Shown piece after piece: positions 1 to 12,300 of a stretch of 64,000 nucleotides of DNA (position 1 is its first letter; every line of letters starts with the position of its first letter). The position numbers and the translations under genes were made by a program. The notes beneath the pieces are model-generated. The model did not search any database, was not told the DNA's origin, and saw only the letters and a list, made by a program, of their open reading frames with translations. The DNA is from Taenia hydatigena (Eukaryota > Platyhelminthes > Cestoda > Cyclophyllidea > Taeniidae). Location: positions 5,211,543 through 5,275,542 of the forward strand of contig JADWOT020000006.1 of assembly GCA_036345935.2 (NCBI GenBank). Direction: 5' to 3'.

Positions 1-3000
1 CAGGCCAATAGACCGACACTTTAGAGTAGCAGTCGAAAGAGGCCTCCCTTCTGCCACTAGCACAGGCTGATGCTTTGTTTAGATTACTGTATTTTCCAGC
101 TTGCTGCTGCCATTGTTGCTGCGCAGTTGGCCGATTTGAGGAGGAACTGATGTTTTGCCGGTCGTTTCCAGTTAGTCCTCCTGTCACGCATATGTACACA
201 TTCTCTCTCTCGTCCACATGAATTTATTACTGCTACTACCACAAGAGGCTTTTTGCCCTCCCATTGCGTGTCTGGCTTTTTGTCCCTTCACCATACCCAC
301 GCTGACTGATCTCTCCAAGTGCGTTGGGGGCTAGGGAGATTGTTTAGCCCATACTTCTCAAACGCTTATCAATATCTGCCTCCTCGATCATTTTGGCAGC
401 ATGCATTTCTGCACCAGTGGTTTTGTAAGATGTTAAAGCAAAGGAATAGTTTTCCTTTGACAGAAATACTAAAATTGATGGGTCGGATAATCTCACATCC
501 TTCTAGGAGGAAGCGGCGACTCAGTAGGGAGATCATAATACCCTAACTCTCCAATTCTAACTCCTCTTATCCACAAGGTCCAGTCCTTTAATGCATGTAG
601 CTTTTGGTCCATTATCTTGATGCGGAACTTGGAGCTTTGCCTTACTGACCGAGCCGTCAGACCCCACGTGCCATTGTGGCTCAAAAAGTCGGCTCTTCTG
701 TTTAAAAATTTTGTTTTTTCGAGAACTCTTTTAAGTTCAATAGCAAAAGAAATTTTAGATTGTAATTTGGGCTTTTTGTGTTAGCATTATTAATTACCAT
801 TGAACAGGACCACAACCACATTAAGCATAGTCATTGCCTCCACCGGTCCTAAATTAGAGGTCTCCCAATAAAAAAGCTGTAACTTGTTCAATCCTCAAAA
901 TGTTAACGTTTTAGCCTTCAGTCTTAACTGGATGTTTCCCACCTCAGATCATACTAAATTTACCCCCAGTGTTGATTTTCCAGACGCTTTGCCCGCTCAG
1001 GTGCTTGCCTTGCTTTTTTTCAACACAAAAATGTCCTCGTCATAGTAAAGTAATCAACCCATCCTTCCTGTGTACACTAAACACGCCAATTTTCGACCTT
1101 GTCGGCAAAGTCAATGGGTAGCTTTTTTTAAATTCACAATTAAACTGTTTACAAACCTCGACTCTGATAGATTTGTGCTTCGAAGGCCCTCTGATTGAAG
1201 GCATTCCAACGGTTCGTGAGGTATGCGCATGAGTTTGTCAATAAGGCCAGCCAGCGTGACGGCAGTGATTCAGTACTTTAGGCAAGAGGCCCTCGACCAT
1301 TCCTATCCCACCCTCTGTCCCAACCTCACTGATAAGCTAACGCGTCTAGACAATGAGTAAACACAACCACGTCCTCCTTCATCTTAATCTTGGCCAAAAT
1401 GAATCCAGACACAAAACGTGCGCGCGCGCACGCCCAACTTTGAGGCTCCATCTTCACCCACCTCCGAGGCAATTCACGAGACTTTTTTTTGTTTTGAAAC
1501 AAACGCGGGGCATAAATCACCAGCCCCAAGTGTGCGTCGTTAGGTGCACATAGAGTCGAGCACTCATTTTCGTAGGTGCCTGTGTCCAGTAGTGAGGCTC
1601 AACTCCACGAGAATTTTGTTCGCAATCATCAAGTTGCACAAACCCCAGTGAGTCCACTACATCCTGGTGACTTCTTTGGTCCATCCTCGTGTGTGTGTAT
1701 GTGTGGCTGTGATTGGAGTTCGTATTTCATCTTCCCGTGTGAATGCTTGTGTGTGTGTGTGTGTGTGGTCATCGTGTTCTCGAAGAACCGCCCATATATC
1801 TCTTCTACATGGTTATATCACTGACCGACTGGCCGACCGAGTAAATCCGCGTGTTTTCTAAGGACACTTCATCAACATGCGTATACCTTGGTTGCTACCC
1901 ACCCATTTCATTCCCTCCGTTTCTGCTGCTCCTGTTTGATCAATAATTAATCCGTCATATGTAGGTTGCGCTTTCGCCTGTGTATGTGTCTACGTATGTA
2001 CACAAAAGGAAGCTCGTTCACATCGCTAGGGAGGAAATCATTGTATCTAGTCTAGCCTGTCCTCCAATCAATCTATGTGTATTGCGGATACGAGGTTCGG
2101 ATTTCGTCTGGGATTCGTGCTTGAGCAAACTTGCTAAGTATTGACGGACCAAACGTTATGTTTTGATGACTCACAGATTGAAGAATTGTCATCAAACCAG
2201 GAAAAAAGTATAGTCTGACACCATTCTAAGTAAATGCACAACCATCAGGATCTGAGTGGTAATCAACCACTGCAGCATAGATACGCCATGGTACTAATGT
2301 GACCGAAGATTCTCTCCACCTGAGTTATGACTGTAAACTCTTTGCGACACGTGGTCAGGTGCATTCAGAGCACTAGTCACATGTCTGTTACGTCATAAAC
2401 AAAAGTATTAATGGAATGTCGGATTAGAATGTGTGTATGGTTCACTTCCAGAAGATCTCAAAGGACGGTGGTATTCTTATCATTCATGCAAACAGTAATT
2501 GGCAGAGGAACGTTTATTTTTTAATTTTCTGGAAATTCCATATTGTCCTCTTTGCTTCCAATCCTTGGCAGTAAGGTTCTACCGCGGTCTGGTTCAATAT
2601 GACACGGTGAGTTCTTTGAAATAGGCAAATCGACGAATTTGTAGGCGGCGATCACCTTGTGGCCATTCAGGGACCAAGTTGACTACTTCGTGCATGAGCC
2701 ATCAAATGGTGAGAGCAATTTTTTTCGGTTTTATGTCAGAATAGTGAGTGCTGAATTGCCACTGCTTATCAGCACATTAAGAGCGCACAATGGCGGAGTC
2801 GGTTTTGGTAGATGCATTCAGATCCGTCCAGGTTGTGCTTCCGTTTCCCTTCTGTTGGTAGCGACTATCCTTCTGGATCTGGGTAGGATCTTCAAAGCCT
2901 ATTTTCCTTTCGCAGTCTCTTAGTTCATTCATGTTCTTCTTCAGAGAAGCACGCATTCTGAGTTAGTCTTTTGAGTTTCAGTTCATTGATTTGGCTTGCG

Positions 3001-5379
3001 CCCACGGGTTTATTTACCTTTTTCTGCAACTGCAGTGTTTGTACTCATTCAACACACTAAAGCTCAGCGCGTCCCATCAGAAGGAAATCTAAATTTTATC
3101 CATTTCTAGTCCCTAGGTATGAAAGGGGCGACACTTTTAACCGACTTGATCATTGCCTGGTCCCTACTTCTGCCGCCGTGAAACGCGGCAACATGGAGTG
3201 AGGAAAAAACGCCACGTTATACGATATCAGAGTTGCATTAAAGTCATCGGGAAGATGGTGCGTTTTTATTCAACACACACACACACACTTGACCTATTCG
3301 TTTCAAAAGATTAGTCACACACACACGCATACTGTCTCACAAGCCCTGCCACTACCGGGGCACACTGGTGGGGCGGGGCAGAACTTTCAGAGCGCGAATG
3401 AAATGCCACCGGAGGTGTTTACAAATCCTCCTCCCTCTCTCGCCCGGCTAATTAATCCCACTTTGTTCAAATCATTTCCCAACGGAGTTGGGCTAAAAGA
3501 AGCCTCTACGTGACTCTCTTCTTAGGTGCGATGAAAAACATTAAAAGTAACTTAACTCAGGAGCTGGGGAAGAAAAAAGGTTAATCTCCATCGCTTTCAC
3601 ACTGCAGGCAATGTCCTATGGTTTTACTTGACCTTATATTGGGGGGTGGATTGCCTTGTATTGCGAAAATGCCACATACGCAAGCACGAACATGCCTGAT
3701 AAATTAGGGACAAATCGATCATGGGTAGGTAATGGATCTGGTGGGTGTTTAGAAGCCGTAGATCAGGTTTGAAGGAACCCTAGGAGGTGACGACAGTCCT
3801 TGGAGCACCTTGCATTCAAACGGAATTCATGAAGGGACAACGGAGTACAAGTCTACTTCCATCTGCAAGCCCCTGCTCATCATCAGATCGCCATGGCACA
3901 GACCTCGATGAATGTTTAACATGCCATGAGAATGCTACTTTGAAGTGAGAGCAATTGATCCTTTGTTTGAGCTTCCCACCTTAGCGCGTACCTCCACCAG
4001 CCCTAGATTCAGGGCCATGCACATGTATGTAGTTGACTCTCTTCTCTGACAAGTGTCTTTATTCTGTAGGGCCCTCTGTTATCGCTCTGCCGGCTATACA
4101 GCCCCAACTCCTTTTGGTCGACCTTAAAATAATGCCCGATTGAACTATTAGGCGGATGAGGCGATCGCGAAACCGGACATGCTATAAAATTACTCGCTCC
4201 CTCTCTGGCGAATTTTTTGATCTCAGAAACGGGATTTGAACCATTAGGTTCACTCAGTCGCATCTCTTTTGTCCCCTAATGCATGGATTGTTGTGCCCTT
4301 CATTTGATGAATTGAGATTGATGTGGCTGGTTTTCAATTGCAAAGTTTCCTTATTTCTTCCGAGTTCAAATGTTGATTACAATTGACGTACGACTTTTAC
4401 TCGCTTAATTTAAAACATTGTCGCAGTAGACGTAGCAACTATTCATGGACCTATGGGAATGTAAATAGGGATGATAGTTATTTTCACGTACTCTAGGAAT
4501 GTAGTTCTCGTAGATCAGCGAATTTTTTCCGCGATAGCAATAACACCGGTCCTGCCACTTGTGACGGTTACAATTCTGCACCTCTTGGACTTCGACTCCT
4601 CCATCAAATCAAATCAAATCATGACAGTGTTGTGAGAACCGTTAAAAAACGCTCTCACGTGCCGGTCACGTGCGGAGGTGTGAGTGCGTGCTGCACGATA
4701 CACCAATCAACGGCGTCGCGCGCACTCACGCGCAGTCTGCTAGCAAACGTCATCCGTCGTTCCTCCTCCTGTCCTGCTTTCAGCATTGTGGATGGAAGTT
4801 ACCAATTCATCTCCCTCTGATTTCACATCCCTCTTCCCCATTCCACTTAGTCCTCTGTATGCTCGGCGATCGGTTACCACAAAATTGTTAGTAGTTAGTA
4901 GTGTACATTCACTTACCAACTCACCAATCTATATCCACTCTGTCATTCGCTAGCTTCCAAAACCTGCCCTCAAGACATTCTTCAGCTTCCTAAGCTCCGT
5001 GGTTTACCATGGAGGATGAGCGCGCGAGCATTTGATCCTGCTGACCTGCAAGGTAATTTTGGCGTTTAAACTCTGGGTTCAGAGGGTGAAAAAAGCTCTG
5101 GCCCCAGCTTTCATCCGGCAGTCTCTCTAATGTCCAACAAGGAAAGGTCAGATCAAACACTAATGCGTGCTTGTGTGCGCACGCACAGAAGCGCCCCTTG
5201 TAACAACATTCCATCCACGTGTGCATGCGTGCATTTTGTAGCGTAGGGCCTTTTTGCAAGGCTCCATAGTACCGACTCTCTCCTAAACTGGCGCATTCTT
5301 TACCCTTTCGTTTGAAGTGTACCTGCGTATGTGCATCCTACTGCCTTTACTAGCGTTTAATTGATTCTTACTTCCTCAG
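1..5379. other. 5' flank or first intron of the Meis gene; no supportable coding exon
   Basis: No stretch here translates into a recognisable protein. It is probably intron or upstream DNA of the Meis gene, whose start codon was not found. It holds short GT and CA microsatellites (1749-1767, 3272-3288) and a small ATCAA-type tandem repeat near 4606-4620. Two exon-like segments (2645-2708, and an ATG with donor at 5016-5052) have splice-site look-alikes but no family match or the wrong phase. Confidence 0.6.
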
Positions 5380-5837
5380 AACACTCCACCCACCGACACC
5401 GCTCATCTGATTCCACCCGATGAGTCGCAGCAGCAACAACAGTCGCAACAACACTTCAACAGTGCCAGTGAGAGTTCCACCTCAACTCCACCAAGCAACT
5501 CTGCAAATGATGTCTCCACATCTGCACGTCACCATGGCAGCGGTAGCTATCCCACCTCAAGGTCGACGGATCCCCCTCTCCAACCCCCACCCGCTCCTTT
5601 TCCCGCTGACGCTTCCACTACCCCTTCTACCCCTCACTCCCAACCCACTCCTTTGTACTCCCCAAGACCCACTTCTTATTCCCTCACGGGCAACCGGCCT
5701 CCCTCTCCCAGCGGTCAAGGTCGGATGGTGGACCCTAGGATGCCCCGTTCTATGCAGCAACCTCCCCGAGGTCAACAATTCGCAGATCAATCCTACGCCC
5801 CACCGCCTCTGGCTGCATCTCAGCAGGCCATCTATGA
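5380..5837 (+). CDS. meis: Meis coding exon 1 of those visible (low-complexity N-terminus)
   Basis: The exon opens after acceptor cttcctcag and closes at donor GA|gtaagt, phase 2. It encodes about 152 residues rich in Ser, Pro, Gln and Thr, ending SQQAIYD across the junction. This matches the DAIYGHPL entry of the Meis domain. The frame is open back to the acceptor, so translation must begin upstream unless the in-frame ATG at 5725 is used. Confidence 0.85.
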
Positions 5838-8800
5838 GTAAGTGCTGGTTTTGATGAAGCCAGGATGGGTTAGACTTATTGCTCATTCAGTTGAGCTGAT
5901 ACTTTTGGATCTGAAATATCGTGGGTACTTCGTGTAGCGAAGGCGAGGAAAGCTCTGTCTCAGCCCTCCACACAGCTGGTGTTTGCGGTTAGAGTTGCCT
6001 GCCTGCTTAATACTTGCCTACCGTGATAGGTAGGTGATTTTATCAGAGCCTAAACCTGACTCATCATGCCAAAATGCGAAGTTCTCCAGCTCTCTATTTC
6101 TCTGCGGGATAGCGGTGTCGAGATAATGGCGATGTGCTGACAACAAGTATGCATCACCTATCATCTCACTCCATCTTTGTATCGATTGCCCATAGGTGAT
6201 TGGGTTAATAGCTTCTACCCATCGTGGGCTCGATAATTTCAGAGCCTGGATACGGCACGAGCCCGGTTCAAAAGCATCTTATGCACGCACGCAAGCATGG
6301 AGGAGGGGGCAGAAGAGATGGAGGAGACGGCTACCACCGTCATGGTCGCCTTATCTCAGTGACTCATCCCGCCGAATAAAGGAGAACTAATGCGCTTGCG
6401 TGTGCGTGGGTGCGTGCCTGCACGCGTTAGTAGATAGTCACCACAACACGGGAGCTGGATGCTGGGGCCGCCGCCATAGATAAACCCATCATAGAGGCAG
6501 GCAGGCGGCCAGCGGCCGGCTAATGTCCCACTTTCTCGCCAGCCGGACCAAAATTGGTTCGTCTTTGGGGTAAGGGAGCATCTGTCATGCTCCTCGTACC
6601 ACATAGCCACCGATTTTGTACTTCTCTCCACCCTCCGTGAATCACATCTTTGAAGCTAGGTCCGCTCTGTTTAAAGGGTTAGCTCTAAGCCCTTGTACCT
6701 TCACCCTTTGTGCAAGTTCTCGATCCAATGGTGGTTAAATAAATCCCTGCCTTTTTTCCGCAGCCATCCACTCTACCCCCTACTCGTTCTGATTTTCGAG
6801 AAATGCGAGCTGGCCACATGCACACCGCGTGATAGGAATAACTCGAGGACGTCGGCTGACAGTCTCCAGCAGAACCCGATGTCCGCTGCAGAGCCAACTG
6901 TCTGGTCCTCTGTCTCCTTTGACAACGATATCCTCGCCTTCGCAGAGAACGTAAGCCATACTTCGTTGACTATCGTTAAATGGTCGCGGTCTTATCCATC
7001 CTCCCACCCGGAGGTTCCTTGAGAGAAAGTTTATAATAGGCCATTAGCTTTCTCCTAATTGCTCTTGTGTATGTGCTCGGCTGGATTAAGTGATAACACC
7101 ACGACTGGACACCGGAAACACTGACTTCCTATAACCGCCACCATCACCACTGCTCCTAGTGTGATCCGAGAATGGGGGCGATTCCACTTTCAGGAACGGT
7201 GACCATCACACGAACCCGCTCTCATGTGCATGTATGCGGGGATGTACGGATATACACCCAAGCCAACCAGAACGCAACGATATGGAGGAGTCGTAGGCCA
7301 GAGGGTTATGTATTATACCACGCAAGCAGTTAGGCGATGATATTCGTCCCACTCCTCAGCTGGGCGTGTCACAAGGTGCCACTCTTTGAGCGAGTGATAA
7401 ATTTTGTATGACATCCTCAGTTAAATGGATGGAAGCACGATACTCTTGCATCGTAAAGAATTTGGCTTCACTATTTGATCACACGCTTTAATGGCGTCAA
7501 AACGACAGATTGGCAAATCTTGCGTCTAGGTCAAGTGAGTGTAATGTCAATCTTCTTGACTAGTACTGCGTTTGTGGGCGAGTTATCATTCACCTAACAG
7601 CTGCTAATTATATCTCACACCAACGTGGACTTTAATTATTTTGAGGTTCAATTTATTGTGTGGAATCACTCAGAGACACGTGATCACCTCAATCACCCTG
7701 ATGAGTCTCTTAGCGCATGGAGGAAGGCAACTAACTGCATAAATAATGGAAAATGAAGGACAACTCTAGCTGTCTGAGGTTTTGTTTACACTTGTTTTTA
7801 TGGATGGCTCCGTCCATTCTTTTAATTTTCATAAAATACGAGCCTCATTTTCCTTTGCACTCCCTCGTTCGGTCGTGCGCTCACACGCATGTAGACGCGC
7901 ACGCAATCAACCCGCACTACTTGCCGAGATCACGCCATTCGAAGGGAAATTTATTGCTGTCGCCTGTCGCCGATGATATATGAGTCGAGTTCTCTCCCTC
8001 GAGGAAGCAACTCAATGGGCAAAAGGGCGAAGCCTGTGCGATCTGAGGTCACGTCTCTCCCTTGGGGTGCTTTGGGTCCCTTTTTCAATATGTAAATTTT
8101 GTGGTTAGTCAACTCGCCCTCTCGGGCTATGCTATGGGCTAGTTTAGTTGCTGCTGTTACGTAGTGTTGCAATGTTACCCAATAGAGAGGAAAAAAACTA
8201 AAGACTTAAATTACGTAAGTGGAAAGGTTGTAGGACTTCATGCTAAACACTTCCGCTGCAAAATTGTTTCCCCAGGACCCAGACAGCACGACAACGAACC
8301 GGAAGCTATTTTGGTTGGGTTGAAGCAAATATAATTACAATGTCGCGGAAACATGTGTAAGGGTGGGTGGGTTGATGGGTGAGCAAAAGGGGAAAGACAT
8401 TTTGCAATTATCATGGCATTTTGTCTCCCCCTTTGCCAAACTCAGTGCCGATGGACACTTGAAGAATCAAAAAAGTTCCCTTCCATGTATGCACTAGACC
8501 TTGATGGCATTACACACGTACAAACGTCTATGTGCCTGTCACCTTCTATGCCTCCGTGCATGACAGCACCTTTCAATCAAGTCAGGTGATCTGTGACATC
8601 TATCAAATCAATAGTGCCACGTGAAGTGCCCACTGTTCAATCTTGCGATTGGACAGCCTCAAGGTGGGCCTTTCCGAATGTACGCGTCGTCCACGTGTTA
8701 CGCAGTGTGTGCGTGTCTGTTTAAAACTTCTTTTGACAAGGTGCCCTGTCAGTCACTTCTATGGCCAAACACGCCGAGGCGTATCTCCCATCCCCTTCCT

Positions 8801-9337
8801 CCCGCCCTGGTCCCTGATTTGCCGACTGATGGAAGTGCATGTGTGCATGGATTCGTGCATGCGCAATGTGGTAGCAGTAGTGACTAACGTTGGGAAGGAA
8901 AAACAGGGCTAGGAGGAGGCTACTGACGTGGTCCTCTCCTACCCTTGCCCCCCGCCCCTGCCCTTCCTTCGGCCTTGCCACTGCCTCTCAACCATGACTA
9001 AATGCCAGGATGTCGTGTTTACGCTTGGACACAGGCCATTGTGCCACTCTCGCTTGGCATTCATCAGTCCTCGCCCTCCTCCTTCTACTTCATTCGTTTG
9101 ACGAGTCACCGCTATTTTTAACTACCTACCTATCCGCCCACCTACTTACCTGCCTCCAAACTTGAAGTCCTTCATTTCTTGCTCTTTGCAATTCCCAGTC
9201 GATTATGTATCCTCAATGCAGTGCCTTCCTTGGTCTTTTCTAGTTCGCTCGAAATCACAAATCAACACGCACTGCAGACAGTGAGATCGATTCTTTGGTA
9301 AGTTATTGCCTCTCAATCTTGCTAGGGATCTTTTTAC

Positions 9338-9374
<37 letters not shown>

Positions 9375-12300
9375 CATTCTGCTTTGATTCGCAGATAATC
9401 CAGGCTATTCGTGTGCTCCGGGTTCACCTCATCGAAATTGAAAAGGTTGGTGCCGTAGCTGAGCTAAGAGACTTAGTTTTTTTTGCCTTAATAAGGACTT
9501 AAAAGGGTGTATGGATGGATAGATTGGGGGATCTAGCTTTTCCATTAGCTTCATATGGGTTTATCGTGTAAGTTTCATGATAAATTTGTGTCTCGGTATT
9601 AAATCACAATGGGAAATTTCTCCCAAAATAAAGTCCGTCGATTTCTTCACACACAAACGGTCGCATGCGCGGAGAGAGTTGAGGAGGATTGGTGTGTATA
9701 TATGAGAGAGAGAGGGAGAGGAAGGGTGGTGCTAGAACTGCCACAAGGTGACATGCTTGAGTTCTTTTATGACTGCTCCTACCGGAAGCAGTAGTCACGG
9801 AAGCCGATTCCGGAACTGCCCAAACATCACAAAGTGGCAGCGAGAGGTTGCTACTACTACTACTACTGCCTCCCCTCTTCCAACTCCGGAAATTAACACG
9901 TCCTTGTCCATAAACCTGCAGGTGGAAATTTTTCACTGGTAGCAGCCCTCCGTTCCTACTCGTACTGGGAGGGAAAATCTGCATCCACTGAGCAGTTTAT
10001 TCGCAGATCTAGATGATGCATCTAGTTTGGGCTGTGCTTTATCCAAGAGAAGTTGGATTGTAAGGTTTTAGACTCCACCATTATGAGATCAGCTGAGGCA
10101 GACATTAATCCGCTTAACTGATTTTAGGTGCACGAGTTGTGCGACAACTTCTGCGAGCGGTATATCGCATTTTTGCGCAACCGGATGCCGACAGACCTCA
10201 TGGTGGAGGATCGAGAGTCTGCGGGTTCAACAGGGTCAGCGAACAGTCCGCAAGCTCCCCCTCCCGCATCTCATGGGCAGATGCGTCCTCCATACCTGCC
10301 CCCAGGGATGGAGCCCCACCCACCACCGAGTGACGCTTTCTCCTCCCCTTATGCTGCCATGTACTCGGAGGACCCGCAAAGGCGGTACCCTCCTGGCTAC
10401 GCCGACCAACCTGGTCATCCCTTTTTCGAGAGTCCTGCTGCAGCAGCAGCTGCTGTGGCCTATCAGGCCTCCATGATGGGCCAGCTCCGGCCTCCCTTTC
10501 AGTCTCTCCCCACCACCACCGATGTCCTCTCTCCGCCTAACCCCGCCTATGTCGCCACGTCAATCATAGCTGAGCAGCAGTTGCAGCAACAGCAAATTGC
10601 AGGTGGTTTTGGTGGTGACCGCGACGCAGCAGCGTACAATACCGCGAGTGGAAAAAGTACTAACGGGGGTGGAAACATTCCAATGAGCGCGGGGGGCTAT
10701 CCGCACCACCACTCTCATTCCCACTCCCACCATCAGCAGCAGCATCACTTGGGGGATACCCTGTCGATCAGCACGTCCGCAGGAGTCAACGATCCTGTCT
10801 CAACAGCTACGGCAGCGGCGGCAGCAGCGGCAGCAGCAGCAGCGACGCAATTCGGCTTGAAGGTAAATCCGTGCAACTGAGAGTGAGAGAGAGGTGTCCA
10901 TGCGCGCGCGTCACTCTATACATATATGCATATATACACAAGCGGAAAAAAAATATTATAATACAATATAGAGCTATCTCATCATAAACAGCATGTCGTG
11001 TCTTTTCCTCTTTTTCTCATTGGCGGTGACGGCAGCAGTTCCTCATTCGAGGTCCGCTCAGAAGGGCTAAATTTTAATTCACTGGCATGCCTCCCAGTTT
11101 TTCCCGCTTCTTATGTATTGCTACTTTTTTGCGCTTGCCTTTAACTAAGTGCATGTTCCCTTTTTTCAGTGTCCCGCTTACAGGCTGCACTTTTTAAAAC
11201 CAAAACTAAAATCACCATCCACTTAGGTCTTCCTACTCTTCGGGCACTATAGATCTGAGTCGTTGCTAGTTTAGAGGCTTAGAGGGTGGGTGAGTGGGTG
11301 GGAAGGATGTCGGGCCGACTTTGCTGGTGGAAGGCAATGGGAACTTCAGTGCGATAATCCTGCCTCTAGGGGAGAAAGCAAATTAGGGGGGTGGAGGGGA
11401 GGAATGGGGGTAAATTGTGGGCGGAGGCAAAGTTGAATTGATAGGATTAATGGCAGCAAGTCAGCTTGACTGCGCTAATAACCCATTATTTTCATCCTCG
11501 GGCTTAGGGTGATGTTACAAGAGCAAAGCTGGCTTAAGTGCGCGTACACGTCCGCACGACACACACACACACACACAAATTCCGCTTTAATCAACCTGCG
11601 TAATAGTATGCCTGTTTTTTACGACACACCGCCCGCCGCTGCCCCTTTCCCCATTGCTCTGGTATTTTGCACACGCGCATGAGTAATCAAACAGAATGTC
11701 GTTTTGCTTAGTTGCCGTAGACAAATAAATGTGGCGTGTTGTCAAAGTGAACAGAATTGACATTTCCCGAATCCCTAGTTCACACTTTTGAGGAGCGAGA
11801 GAAGGCGAGATCGCGTAGGACGGAGGTAAAGGGGGTAGTTATAAGGTTTATTCACGCATATGCGGAAGATGAAGGCGATAAAATCTTCTATCTGATGCGT
11901 GTGAAGCGTGTTCAAACGGGCCTGTCGTGGACCGATGAAACGGGGCACCACCTGACAGAATGTGTATTTATATATGCGCGAATACATCGGTCACAGACGC
12001 CACCACCACCACCACCATCACCGACAACTGCAATGTGTGCGACCGACCAAAAGAAGTGAGGGTGAGAAGTATGCAAACGCCTTCGCGCATTTGTGTGCGT
12101 GTGTGTGTGTTAATGGGTGTCTGTTCCCTGCACGCAGATGTGCGGAACGTGCATACACATGAATGGGCGCGCATTTGTGTGTGTGCGTAGATGAGGGAGC
12201 AGGAGGGAAAGAGAGCGAACCAGGGGTGATTTTTTTGTGAATTATTACCTCTCGTCAATATATCACCAGCCCCGCTAAAATGCTATTAGTAGCCGCTCGA

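Noticed and set aside
4160..4270. tRNA-like B box (GGTTCAAATCCC on the minus strand near 4209-4220)
   Set aside because: No matching A box, no 7-bp acceptor stem and a poor T-arm. No cloverleaf can be drawn.
5016..5052. Possible Meis start exon (ATG then SARAFDPADLQ and a GT donor)
   Set aside because: It would end in phase 1, but the exon at 5380 needs phase 0. The joined frame stops after 13 codons.
5557..5886. 109-codon antisense frame over the first Meis exon
   Set aside because: It is a shadow of the GC-rich coding exon. The plus-strand frame has splice sites and a family match.
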